Shown: positions 51,452 to 63,485 of the stretch, piece by piece
Numbering within the stretch: position 1 is the stretch's first letter
Layout: the number at the start of each line of letters is the position of its first letter
Assembly: GCA_009741485.1 (NCBI GenBank)
Contig: CM019220.1
Location: 32,060,185 to 32,124,184, forward strand
Length of the DNA: 64,000 nucleotides
Reading direction: 5' to 3'
DNA from: Malurus cyaneus samueli
Taxonomy: Eukaryota > Chordata > Aves > Passeriformes > Maluridae
Notes under the pieces: model-generated
Seen by the model: only the letters and a program-made list of their open reading frames with translations
What the model was told of the DNA's origin: nothing
Database searches by the model: none
Made by a program: the position numbers and the translations under genes

Positions 51452-53923
51452 GATCCTTCAAACCAAAAATGTGGAAGAAAGAAAACTGTGTCCTTCAGCA
51501 GCATGCCATCAGAGAAGAAAATAAGCAGTGCCAGCGACTGTATCAGCTTTATGCAGGCTGGGTGTGAATTGAAGAAAGTTCGTCCAAATTCCCGGATTTA
51601 TAACCGTTTTTTCACTCTGGATCCTGACCTGCAGGCACTTCGCTGGGAGCCTTCCAAGAAGGATCTTGACAAAGCCAAGCTTGATATTTCTGCTATAAAA
51701 GAAATCAGACTAGGGAAGAACACAGAAACATTCAGGAATAATGGACTTGCAGATCAGATTTCTGAGGATTGTGCGCTGTCAGTAATTCACGGTGAGAACT
51801 ATGAGTCCCTTGACTTGGTTGCCAATTCAGCTGATGTGGCCAATATTTGGGTATCAGGGTTAAGGTACTTAGTTTCTCGTAGCAAACAACCCCTGGACTT
51901 GATGGAAAACAGCTATAATACCCCACGGTTTGCCTGGTTAAAAACTGTGTTTGAAGCAGCAGATGTTGATGGCAATGGCATAATGTTAGAAGATACAGCT
52001 GTGGAGCTAATAAAGAAACTTAACCCTACCTTAAAGGAATCAAAGATTAGATTAAAATTTAAGGAAATTCAGAAGAGCAAAGAGAAACTGACAACACGAG
52101 TAACAAAAGAAGAGTTTTGTGAAGCATTCAGTGAACTTTGCACAAGACCCGAAGTGTATTTTTTACTCGTGCAGATATCCAAAAACAAAGAGTACCTGGA
52201 TGCCAATGACCTCATGCTGTTTTTAGAGGCTGAGCAGGGAGTGACCCATATTACAGAAGAGATGTGTCTAGATATTATACGCAGGTATGAGCTTTCAGAA
52301 GAAGGGCGATTGAAAGGTTTTCTTGCAATTGATGGATTCACTCAATACTTATTGTCCTCAGAATGTGATATTTTTGACCCAGAGCACAAAAAAATAGTCC
52401 AAGACATGACGCAGCCTTTGTCACATTACTACATCAATGCATCCCACAATACATATCTAATAGAAGACCAGCTCAGAGGGCCGGCTGATATCAATGGTTA
52501 TGTCAGAGCTTTAAAGATGAGCTGCCGGAGCATTGAACTGGATGTGTGTGACGGCCCAGATAATGAACCCATTATTTGTAACCGCAACAACATGACATCG
52601 CCGCTCGCCTTCCGAAATGTCATTGAGGTAATAAACAAATTGGCCTTCTTTGCCTCAGAATACCCTCTGATTCTCTGCTTGGGGAACCACTGCTCTGTAC
52701 AGCAGCAGAAGGTGGTGGTGCAACACATGAAAAGAATCTTTGGGAACAAACTGTACACAGAGGCACCTTCAGCCTCAGAAGCCTACCTCCCATCTCCTGA
52801 GAAACTGAAGATGAAGATCATTGTGAAGGGGAAGAAACTGCCCAGTGACCAGGATGTACTGGAAGGAGAAGTTACAGATGAAGATGAAGAGGCTGAAATA
52901 TCCCGAAGACTGTCGGAGGATTTCTCAAGGGAGCCAAAGCTGATCTGGCTCTGCAGGGAGTTGTCTGACTTGGTGTCCCTATGCAAATCTGTCCAATACA
53001 AAGACTTTGAGACATCCATGAAATCTCAAAATTACTGGGAAATGTGCTGCTTCAGTGAGGCAGAAGCCAGTCGGATTGCGAATGAATACCCTGAAGATTT
53101 TGTTAACTACAACAAAAAGTTTCTGTCCAGGGTGTACCCGAGTGCTATGAGGATAGACTCCAGTAACTTAAATCCTCAGGATTTCTGGAACTGTGGTTGC
53201 CAGATAGTGGCAATGAACTATCAGACCCCGGGGCCCATGATGGACCTACACACTGGTTGGTTTTTACAGAACGGGGGATGCGGGTATGTTCTCAGGCCTT
53301 CAGTGATGCGTGATGAAGTGTCTTACTTCAGCGCCAATACCAAGGGTATTGTTCCGGGGGTCTCCCCCCAGGTCCTACATGTCAAAATTATCAGTGGTCA
53401 GAACTTTCCAAAGCCCAAGGGTGCATGTGCAAAAGGGGATGTCATAGACCCCTATGTCTGCATAGAAATACATGGGATTCCCGCAGACTGCACCGAGCAA
53501 AGAACTAAAACTGTGCAGCAAAACAGTGATAACCCTATTTTTGATGAAAGCTTTGAGTTCCAGATCAACCTACCGGAGCTGGCCATGATCCGCTTCGTTG
53601 TTTTGGATGATGACTACATTGGGGATGAGTTCATAGGGCAGTACACCATCCCCCTGGAGTGCTTGCAGCCCGGATACAGGCACATCCCACTGCGCTCTTT
53701 CATCGGCGAGATCATGGAGCACGTTACTCTCTTTGTTCACATTGCAATCACCAACCGAAGTGGAGGCGGCAAGGCACAAAAGCGTAGCCTCTCCGTGAGG
53801 ATAGGGAAGAAAGCAAGGGAGTACACCATGCTGAGGAACACTGGTCTCAAGATTATTGATGACATCTTTAAGCTGGCAGTGCATCCGCTGCGAGAGGCTA
53901 CTGACATGAGAGAAAATATGCAG
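51452..53923 (+). CDS. PLCL1: PLCL1 exon 2: inactive phospholipase C-like protein 1 (PRIP-1/p130), PH to C2 domains
   Basis: This internal exon encodes 824 codons in phase 0, bounded by a CACAG acceptor (AG at 51450-51451) and a CAG|GTATGA donor. Local residues, counted from Asp at 51452: KTVSF at 11-15 (PP1-docking type, preceded by RKK, a PKA-type site); PH domain about 30-145; EF-hand region about 155-300 with one loop starting DVDGNG at 171; PLC X domain about 315-460; acidic linker 471-484; Y domain about 497-612; C2 domain about 636-765. Active-site His332 in SHNTYL is kept, as are Glu362 and Asp364. Asn377 stands where PLC-delta has its second catalytic His, and Gly411 (CLGNHCS) replaces a calcium-ligand Glu, so no hydrolysis is expected. 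Known family roles are binding Ins(1,4,5)P3, PP1, PP2A and GABARAP, controlling GABA-A receptor traffic and exocytosis. The DPSNQKCG start and the ELCGLPPIASLKQC of exon 3 fit PLCL1 better than PLCL2, from memory of both. The in-frame 60 bases upstream (ATG at 51392) are treated as intron. Confidence 0.96.
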
Positions 53924-56032
53924 GTATGACACTTTATTGTGTGTGTGTGTTGGTGTGTCCTGAATGTGGCAGTCCTCATGTGAGCTACTGGTAGGGCAGG
54001 TTTGCTGGAGCTGGTGAAGCTTCAGACCCACAGCTCTTGTCAGCCTTTAAATGGACATTGGCAGGCTGATAGTTACAGAGGCTAACTAACAAGCAAATGG
54101 AGGATTAGGCAGAAATGTTTTAAAAATCAGTATGCCCTCTCCAAACATTTTTTTTCCTGAGAAAGCAGAACTGAGGGTATATTTGTGTACCCTGCCTCTG
54201 GTCTCAAATACTTAATTTCCTTGTTTCTAGAAAACGTCAACAAGCTTTTGTTTTGCTAGCTGAGTGAGGGTTATGATCTTAATTTTCTTTGGGTGAGTAT
54301 AAGAAGGAGTCAGTGGATATGTCATTACGGTCTTGTCTGCACCAAAGAAACACACTGTGCAAAGTGCAGCATGTTTTCCCAAGTGTGTGTCACCACTATT
54401 TGCCCCAGGGCTGCAGATGTTCAACATAGGCACTGAATGCCACTTGGATTGCAGTTTCCTCCCAGCTGAATAGCTGTTTTGTCTTGGCTGGTTGAGGGTT
54501 GGCACAGACACCAGTCTTGGCTCAGAGGGTCCCCTGGCAATGTCCCTGCACCCATGCAGCATCAGGGCTCAGGTGCACAGCACTGGCACAAGTGCTTGGG
54601 TTAGATCTTTGTGCCTGGCAGGATGTGAAGTGTCAGCGAGACCAAACAAGAGCCTGCCCAGTGCTCTCCCCTGTGGTGGGGGTTTATTAAAGGACAGCTG
54701 AATTCAGAGCTTCAGGCACTGCCTAGAAACAAAACTGAGTAGCATTAAACAATGAGTTTTCCTTAATAAATAGCTGGAATCAGCCATAGCTATCTCCTTG
54801 GTAAAGATACAGAAACAGTTCATATTTTTTCTCTGGAAAACTGGAGAAAAACGCATAGCACTTCATTGACCCCACTATTCTGGATGGGAGTCTAAAGCAA
54901 ATGAAATGTTGACAGCTGGAAAAGTTTGCAAAATGACATAAGCTTTAAATCACTCTCAAAGGAATAGCCTCAGCATATTTTTAAGAATGGGAAAGTCTTC
55001 CCAGCCTTTCCTTTCCTTCAGGCCTTGAAAGCAACTAGTTTGAACTGCTGACTCCACCTTCTGTCTAGGTCAGGCACTATATATGAACTATATAAACGAA
55101 AATATTCTGAATCTGACTCAGAAACAGCATTAATGTGCCTTCCAAGCAAAAGTTCAGTAAAAGATCATGTTCTAGGGAATGCTTTATAGAGACACAATTT
55201 TGGATTTAACTGCATGCTCTCATATTTAATTAATGAGAAAAACGTCTGTTACTTAGCCAGGCATTGTCTGATGATTGTTTTTTTCAGCAAGTTGTGGGAG
55301 GAACATTTGCAAGGTATGGGTTGTTGTAACATTTAGGTTTTGTGCATCTCGGTCACTCCTTGTACGACTCAGGATGCTAAATGATGGGTGCATGTCAGCT
55401 ATATATCCTCTGACCTGATGAATAAATAAATCCTGGCATGTCAGGTCAGTTTGGTTTGACCTGTGTATCCAGTATTGATTTTCTTACATGTGACCTATGA
55501 AGGGGAAAGAGTGTCTGTGTTTCCTTATGATGTGTTAATGCAAGGCTGAAAACAAAGTGAGATTTTCCTGCTTACCTTTCCCATGGGAAATGCAAGGTCT
55601 GTCAAACTTGTTCTTGCTGAAGAATGATAATGATGGGAGAACAAAGTGATTACAGCATCAAAAGCCATTGGAGTCTAAGCAGTTGGGAAGAGAAACAGCA
55701 TTTCAGGCTGATGGTTTAATGCTGGGGACCAGAACTTGTCCCTGTTAGGGCTGGATTTGCAGTGCAAGGTAGCTGAAGAGCTGGCAATTGGGATGCCTGG
55801 GCCTGGGAGAAAGCTGGAGCTGGCAGCAGGCTTGGGGACAGAGAAGCTGGCAGGGAATTCCTGTGTGAGATGGGATCCTGTGGTCCATGAGGGGCCTGGC
55901 ACCGTTCACAGCGGGATTGCACTGCCTCACATCAGAGGGGAGAAGCAGACAAGGGCTGACAAGGTAAGGCAGTGGCAGGTGGGGGGCACTGAGGGACAGC
56001 ATGTGCTGAAAATGTTTGTGTCCCTTCCCCAG
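53924..56032 (+). other. PLCL1 intron 2
   Basis: This complete intron of 2,109 bases has a GTATGA donor and a CCCTTCCCCAG acceptor, phase 0 on both sides. A short GT microsatellite begins 15 bases inside the donor (53939-53950). The last 350 bases are GC-richer than the rest and stay open in the frame of exon 3 back to an ATG at 55736, but that translation shows no known domain and the splice acceptor is strong. No RNA gene or mobile element was recognised. Confidence 0.93.
53939..53950. repeat. Short GT microsatellite
   Basis: GTGTGTGTGTGT lies 15 bases downstream of the exon 2 donor. GT-rich tracts near donors can bind splicing factors, but this one is short. Confidence 0.75.
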
Positions 56033-56236
56033 AACGCCATGGTGTCGGTGAAGGAGCTGTGTGGGCTGCCGCCCATCGCCAGCCTCAAGCAGTGCATCCT
56101 CACGCTGTCCTCACGCCTGGTCAGCAGCGACAACGCGCCCTCCGTCACCCTGTGCATGAAGGACGCCTTTCCTTACCTGGAGCCCCTGGGCACCGTGCCC
56201 GACGTGCAGAAAAAGGTCCTGGCAGCCTACGACCTG
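56033..56236 (+). CDS. PLCL1: PLCL1 exon 3: start of the C-terminal region after the C2 domain
   Basis: This exon of 68 codons begins in phase 0 after the acceptor TCCCTTCCCCAG (AG at 56031-56032) and ends at the donor CTG|GTAGGT (GT at 56237). It reads NAMVSVKELCGLPPIASLKQ at its start and ends in VQKKVLAAYDL. Joined to exon 2 it gives DMRENMQ-NAMVSVKELCG, matching the continuous vertebrate PRIP-1 protein as I remember it. The segment follows the C2 domain and leads into the helical C-terminal region, which in this family helps bind partner proteins. It is clearly more GC-rich than the flanking introns, with CpG-containing codons such as GACAACGCGCCC. Reading continues past the donor in frame for about 100 codons (stop near 56552), but those codons are intronic and resemble no known protein. 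The next exon, expected to start with MIQ-type sequence, was not found before base 64000. Confidence 0.94.
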
Positions 56237-57734
56237 GTAGGTGCTTCAGCACTGCCACCTCGGAATGGGGCAGGCTGGCTTTCACATGCCCAAATGTTCC
56301 TGTTCAATAAACAAGGCTCTGCAAATGACTCGGGCTGTGCAAAGTCAGCCTTTAATCAGCACAGTGCCACACTGGGCTTTTTGTTGTTGTTTCCTTTTTT
56401 AAATACGGTTGTGGCTAGCACGGTTTGGCGTTTGAAGAGGACTTTGTTTACAAAACTAGTGGCAATTCAGCCTGTACTGGCACTGTTAGTCCTTGTCCTT
56501 GGGAAGGACGGGATCTGTGTGCTGCCCTCCTGCAGCAGAGCACAAGGCCATTAGATTGGAGCTGCAGCACAGAGTTCCCAAAGCTGAGCCCTCCCTTTCC
56601 CTGCTCTTTGCAGCAGCACTGGCCCTGACTCTGTCAGATCTGTTGCTTTTAGGGGAGGGCATAGCAAAGTTGGAAGGGAAGGTTAAAACGCCCGTTTTTC
56701 TTGCATGGGGAAGGAGAGGTCAATTTGGGACAGGAATGCTTCTACAAATGTAGAGACACGAGCTGGAATCATTCCAGATGAGTGCTGCTGCTGTTTGTAT
56801 GACATATGTCACTGCTGTGGGTGACTGAGCAGCAGCTGTGCGTGACTTCCAGCAGCAGAAGTTGCTGTCACACTGTGCCCCTTGAGCCGTGGGTGTGCCC
56901 CGTTGCTCCCCATCCTTTTTGACAGTCCACAGCAACTGATAGCAAAATGCACAGTTCTGCCAAGCCAGACTGAATCACGACTCAAGTGCACAGCAGTTGT
57001 TTCTGCAGCTCGTGTTCATGAGGAAGAAAATGGGGAATGATGTTGGGAGTATCACATTGCTCCCAGAGACCATGAACTGTCGCAAAGCAGTGGTCACAGG
57101 TTTGGCCAGCTATTCAATGTGCCAAGTGCTCACCTCCTTTCCATCTCATTTTTTGCCTTTATAACTTTGCACTTTATACTTTTCAAGGTAGAATTAGCTT
57201 GTGGGGTGGGGAAAGACATCAACATTGATCAAAACAGAAATACTAAAAGTACTCTCTAAGATCCCCTGGGTTCTTTCCAGAGTAGTTTCTGTTACTTGGA
57301 AATGATTAAGTTTTGGGTATAAAAATGCCAGTTGTAACAATACCAGAACAAGGATTTGCAAATCCAGTTGATTCCCTTATTTTAGACGGAAGTTTTTTGG
57401 GGTAGATTTGTTACATAGTCTCATGTATTTCTGAAAGAGCAAATAACACATAAATAAGAGATTTTTCTGTCTTTGGAGGCTTGCTTAATGGAGTTTGACC
57501 AAAATGAATGTGTCATCTCTTATCTTTGTAATTATATACTGAAGAGTACACATGGGACATTTCAAGGCCTCCTTGTACTTTAGAAACAGATTTTCAATTT
57601 AAATAGGTGAAAGGCCTCTTTTGTATGTAGACAAAAACACTTGTATCACTGTTTTAAATAATGCTTGTTCTCACATTTGTCTCCCATGGGGGAAGATGTA
57701 ACCTGAATGTCAACGGAGTGTGCAGTTTAAAATC

Positions 57735-57749
57735 AGAGAGAGAGAGAGA
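57735..57749. repeat. AG microsatellite
   Basis: About seven uninterrupted AG units, ending AGAA. It is a potential length-polymorphic marker within PLCL1 intron 3. Confidence 0.85.
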
Positions 57750-60700
57750 AGGGAGTTCTGCCTTGCCTGTGTAAGGATTGTCTTGAGCTATGATTTTGTT
57801 AATGAGAATATGATACTTTATTTTACCCACTTTGGCTGTGACTGCTTCTTACTTTGCTAAAACTATTCGCTTCTGAAAAGCAAAGCTGGATTTAATAAGT
57901 GGTTTTGCTGCGTTTTGGATGTTTGCCTTCTGAGGCAATGCCAGCAGTAGAATATTGAAATCTATTTAGCCTTTTCTGTGTTTGAAAAAATGAACTGTCT
58001 CTATCAATCTTGATATTTGAAATCACAGTGTCAGAAGGGGGTTGCAGTTTGAGTGTTGACAAGGGGCTTCTTCATGCTGTGCAAAGACTTGGTACAATCC
58101 AGGGTGTCCTTTTAATAATTATATCTATTTTTTGCACAAAGGAGAGCACAAGGAAATGTTGGTGGAAAGTGATATAAAATATTTTATCTTATTTGTGAAT
58201 TTTAACTCAAGATATACTACAGTTCAGAGTTCAGCCTTTTATATTGTTAATAAATATGACTTCAAGGAACTGGATCCACAAGTGCTTGCTGCATGTCTCT
58301 TCATTTCAAAGCACTTTTTGAATGAATAGGCCTAAGAGCATTTTTAAAGACATAAAATAAAATCTGTTTATATTGGCCTATCTCTTGTATGAACAGCCTA
58401 TATTTCTTAATTCTTTTTATAGCAAAATGGAAAAAAAGTTTGACCCTAAATCTCTTAGTGGGAAGCTGTGTTTGCAGGTCTGCCTTGCTCGCTGGGCCTC
58501 ACAGCACAAGGAGTTTGAGCATGGGGCAAAAACTTCCTCACCACCTCTGAAAACACTACACATGTCACATTCTTTAAAAAGGCTGCATTGAAAATAACTT
58601 CGGATAAAAACAGCCCTAATGGGTTAGAATTTTTTTCCCCTTACAGAAATTTGTCAACTGAATATAACTTTTTATTTTTCCACGGAAAGTTTAGACTCTG
58701 CCTGTGTGTTTAATGGGGCATGAACAGGGCTGATGGTCCAGGGAAATGGAGGTGCAAATGCTCGAGGATCTGCCACAATGATCTGGAAAACAATTAACTG
58801 TCTGTTCTCTCCTGCTCAGCTTTTGTCAGCTGTGAGACAGACAAAGACTTGTTTGTGCAGTTTGTTTGTTTTTTCCTGGGCAATTAATTTTACCATTGTG
58901 CTCTGCATTAAATATTTTCTTTTGAGAAAGACCTTATTAGGATAAAATTTACTGTGCTTTGTTTAGGGAACCGGAACCATTTTTCAGGACTGTTTTTCCC
59001 TCATTTTATGGTGGCATTGTAGTGGTTTAGTGGAGATGTGCTGTTGGCTGGAGGCTTCATTGATAATAGTGGGTTGGATGGGAGTTTCTGCAGAGGAGAG
59101 CAGGCAATAGGATTTGCCAAAATCAAGAAAATTAAGTGGACTGTTGACACTACACAGACAGCATTTTTGAAAAGTGTGTCAATGATCAGAAATAACAGTG
59201 TAGAATGGCTAATTTCAATTTACAGCTTTGGCTGATGCCATACATAGAGTGTGATGAGTGGATTCTGGTCCTGTTGTTGTTGCTTCCCACACACTCTTAG
59301 GGTAGTGTACCCTGCTATTTTCACAGTTGTGCTTCAGAGCTTTCCTTTCCCATCAGGAAGGGCTCTCTCTCTGCCTCTGTACCTGTGTGCTCCCCCTTGT
59401 TGGTGCTTCCTCAGGTGGGCAGAATGTGCAGTGTGCCTCACAACCTGTCAAATTAATGCTGCTGTTCTTTGATCACACCTCAAAAAGGAGTTACTCCATG
59501 TGAAGAGAAGGGATGGGGCCCAGCTGGACCTGACAGATGGTGAATTATTCATTGCAAACTGTTATCCTGTGAAGTTAGGGTTTTTTTTTTGGTTGAGAAT
59601 TGTTTGGAAACAGATTGTAGATTCTGTGTCTGCACGATATATTCATGTACTGGTGCAAGCATGCATGAACTTAGGGACACTTGTGCCCTTTGCTTTTCAG
59701 TTAAGCATTATTTTCCTCCAAGATCAATTGATTTAATCATTTGAAAATCAAAAGCAATAAACAAGTGATTATAAATGTTTTTGATTTTACCCAGTCTCCT
59801 GGCTCATGGGCATACAGAAATTTTACTAAGAAAAACAAGATGTCCAAGTTATCTTTATGTGTTTTCAAATCATAAATAACAAGTGTAAAACAAGTTGAAC
59901 AATGAACCTTCTTGTTATATAAACTCACATTGACTTGAATGTTTTTCTCTGTATTCAAACCTGATCTTGCTGTGTTGGAACAGGAGTTCTGGAAGGACAG
60001 GGTGGCTGTGGGTGCCTGAGAGATGCCAGGGTAGTTAAGAATCTTTTGGCCAACATGGAGATGGATTGGGGATTTTTGAGAGGAGGAGAAGGATTTGTGA
60101 TGTTGCTGGGAAATAAGTTGAGGTATTTAATGGCAGTGGTTTTGTTGCCATGTGTATTGGTCTGTGCATGCTAGCAGAGATCTGCTGAGGTGTGTGTGGA
60201 GAGGAACTGCTCTTTGTCTGCTGTTCTTTCATATTCAGTCTTTTTTGGCTTCTTTGTCTTAGTGCAGTCATGACTTTATTCCCAAGAAGAAAGTCCTTTT
60301 TCCCAGTTACTCTGTAAATGCAAAATGACTAAATAGATTTTTGTGAGCTTTTCCACTGAAATTCATACCTCAACTGGCATAGAATCATCCCCAGAGGAAC
60401 ATTTTTCACAATTCTCTAAGCAGCTGAAGACAAGGGATCTTACAGAGTCCACTGCCAAAGAAGTGTCATAATGTGCTGACGTCAAACACAGTCCAGCACA
60501 TGGACATTGTCTTGAATTTGTATTTGTTTCATGGAATTTTCCATTCAAAATTGTAGATAGACTGGGAAAGTCAGTTTCTTTTTCCACTTCTAATTAAAGA
60601 AAGTCCTGTTTTTTTCTCTACTTCTTACCGTTCTCTCATCCAATACTCTCAAAGCTTCTTGCTCTGATTGCCCATGTCCATTAATCACTTCTAAAACAGA

Positions 60701-63471
60701 ACCTGAGAACAGTCAAATCAGAACTTCCTGCAGAGAATGAAGTTCCAGTCGGGTACTTCAGTGACTCTGTTTTTGCATAAATCCACTGAAAACTGATCTC
60801 TCCCTCTCTCTATTCCTCCATTGCTTTTGTTACTCTGTTGAGGATTGGTCTTCATGCACAGATCACATCCTGCCAGCACTGACTCAATATTTTTTCCAGA
60901 AGTATTTCTAACTGAAAACATGAACTTGGAATTTAAGGTGAAATTTATGCAGTTTCTTCTGTACTTTGTGATATTTCAGATGTTTCCAGCTCATGTAACC
61001 ATCCCTGATAGCTGTCTCTCATACAGGGCTGCTGCAGGAAAAGGCTCAGGTACCAAAATCTGGCTTGAAGCATATCAGAACAGAGATTAGGTGGGGACAG
61101 ACTGGAGGACAGCATTCCTTCCCATGCCCATCCTTCTTTTCCTGAAAAACTTGCTGGCACACAGTTGATTGCCTGGCTGTTTCTTGTCCCAAATGTGTGT
61201 TAGAACTGCTCAATGTTAAAAGGGAATTTTCTTACAATGTTCATGAGCTCAGTTTGCACTTCAGCTGTTTTTTGAATTGGTTGTATTTTTGTAGCATCTT
61301 TTATTTTTGATTGATGGTGGGTTTGGTTTGTTTTGGAGGGTTTTTTGTGTTTTGTGTTTTTGTACCCAGGCAAAACTCTTCATTGTCAATGAAAGGCCCA
61401 GGAAATTGGGACAATGGCCATGAGGAGACATCTAAGAGAAAGCTTCCTTTTAATCTGATGTTCAATCAATTTCTGTTCTAAACTTTGGAATATTTATGGA
61501 AGGTTTCCTTGAACTGCCCCTTTTTTCTCATTTATCTTTCCAGCAGGAGCAGTGTTTTCATTTGCCACCAGGAGTTTTTTCTCTCCTCTTTTTTGTCTTT
61601 TTTTTGGTGAGACTCTGCTGTGTTAATTTCCTCTCTTCTTTTCAGTTTGTACAATAATTCATAATGAAAAGAAGAAATTGGCCTTTAGCACGTGAGTTCA
61701 TTAAAGTAAAAAGAACATTCTTTTGTTCAGTTTGTACTGATCTTGTGATTAAACTGCCCTTAGTACAGGCAATGAATAACCCTGATAACTTCATGTGAGT
61801 AATATGGTGCCCTCAGCATTAAGATATTTTAAATTTCACTTAAAATTTATTTAGCTATGTAATTACCATTTAACAGAAGTGACAAAGTGAAGCATTGTTC
61901 TTTGCGTGAAGCACTGGGGTTTAATATTTGATATTCCATGCTATACTTAGACACTGAAGTGAGACAGGTCAGTTGTTTTCAGCCCTTGGTCTCTTCCACT
62001 TTCTGGAACAGTCTGTCACCTTTTTTCTGGGACTCATATACCAGATAAGGAGAGAACTCCTGGGTTTTTGCCAGCTCTTACTTCCTAGGCTTTTTTAGGA
62101 GAATCCAGCTTTGTTATAGAGTGCTTCAGGTAGATTGAGATGAATGAAGTTTATGCTTCTTGCTTTCAGTATTGTGTAAAAATATTTAAATTACATGAGC
62201 TATTTTGCACAAAAAAATCCCTAATCTATGCAGATGATCCTTACTATTCTTAATTCCCATTAGTTTATCAAACTTGACAGGTGATTCTGGGCCTTGTGCC
62301 TTGTGCATCTTTTGTCATTCTGAGCAACCCCTTCTTGTTGTGAGAGCATTTCTGCCACAGCAGCCTCTCCAGGAGGGTGAGCACCTCCAGAACTCCCAAA
62401 AATCTTTGTGTTCCTGTTCCCGTGGAAACATGGCAGCTGTCCCTGAAGGGAGCAGTGGGGCTGTCCTTTGTCCCTGCAGAGCTCTGTGCTGCTGTGGCTG
62501 CCAGGTGAGCAGAGGAGGAGCCCCAGTCCTCCTTGTGGGGCTCAGCCTTGGGGATGCAGGGCTAAGCACTGAAATGAGCAGCCTCCCAAATCATGTCAAG
62601 GTGTGTGGTAGTTTCTCCCATTCAGCCTTCTTCCCTTCTGTTTATTCCTACAGCAAGGTAGCTTTTTCAGTCCCTATAACAGAATCAGCTTTTGTGTGCT
62701 TTGACTTTTATTTTTGTCCATTAACTGACCCAGCAGTTATGTTAAACACATAACTCAGTAAAGTCTATCACCTTTTTTCTGACATCAGAAATGCAAGTTG
62801 TCCTAAGAAATCCTGCCAGCTGCTGCAGCTGATAAAAATTTCCTCCCTCCACGTGGACCCAGATGCCAACATCCATCCTCTAAAGGCTGCTTTTCAGTCT
62901 CTTGGAGGTTACTCCCTTGAAGCTCAGCATTCAGGAGTTAACACACTCTGGTGGAACACAACATTCCTGAGGGAGTAGGGACATCTCTTGCTCTGTGAGA
63001 GTCACTCATGGAAGCGAGCTGCCATTTGGGAGCTGACATTAAACAGCATCCTGCAGGCTCCAGCCAGATGGTTGGGACTTACACATCTGTCTGGAGGGCT
63101 GCTCAGCATGAGGGAATTCATGCTGCAAGCATCAGAAAGCTCACTCTTCACTTTGAGATAGGTTGGTGGGTTTCAAAACATTACTGGCAAAACTGGGCTT
63201 GAAAATCTCAGGCTGTTGTGTGGTTTATGGGGTTACCTTCCCAGCAGAAAGTCTCACAACCTGCCATGTGTGTTTAGTGCTTCTGGTTCTTGTCACTTCT
63301 TCTAGAAGTAGGTGACATCCTCAAGCAGGGTTTCAGATGTGATGGCAGCTGGAACAGCAGGGAATGATTCCTGACTGGGAAATCATGGACTCCTTTCAGA
63401 ACTAATGACAAAAAAGAAAACATGTGTCTAGGTACCATGACCCTATGCTGTAACTACTCCTGGATAACAGC

Positions 63472-63485
63472 TTTTTTTTTTTTTT
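63472..63485. repeat. Poly-T tract (14 T)
   Basis: A run of T between ATAACAGC and CTTTGCC. No associated element body was recognised. Confidence 0.8.

Noticed and set aside
53570..54031. 153-codon minus-strand frame opposite the end of exon 2
   Set aside because: It is an antisense shadow of the C2-domain coding sequence, with no independent features.
51452..56236. Assignment to the paralogue PLCL2
   Set aside because: The start [10 protein letters not shown] and the ELCGLPPIASLKQC stretch fit PLCL1 as remembered, whereas PLCL2 has a different KQKRERKK-type start and ELCGLSSVANL-type sequence.
55736..56554. 272-codon frame running through exon 3
   Set aside because: Only the middle 68 codons resemble PLCL1. 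The flanks are intron read-through bounded by good splice sites.
62274..62753. 159-codon frame in intron 3
   Set aside because: It is Cys/Ser-rich without domain features and overlaps an 84-codon minus-strand frame; treated as noncoding.
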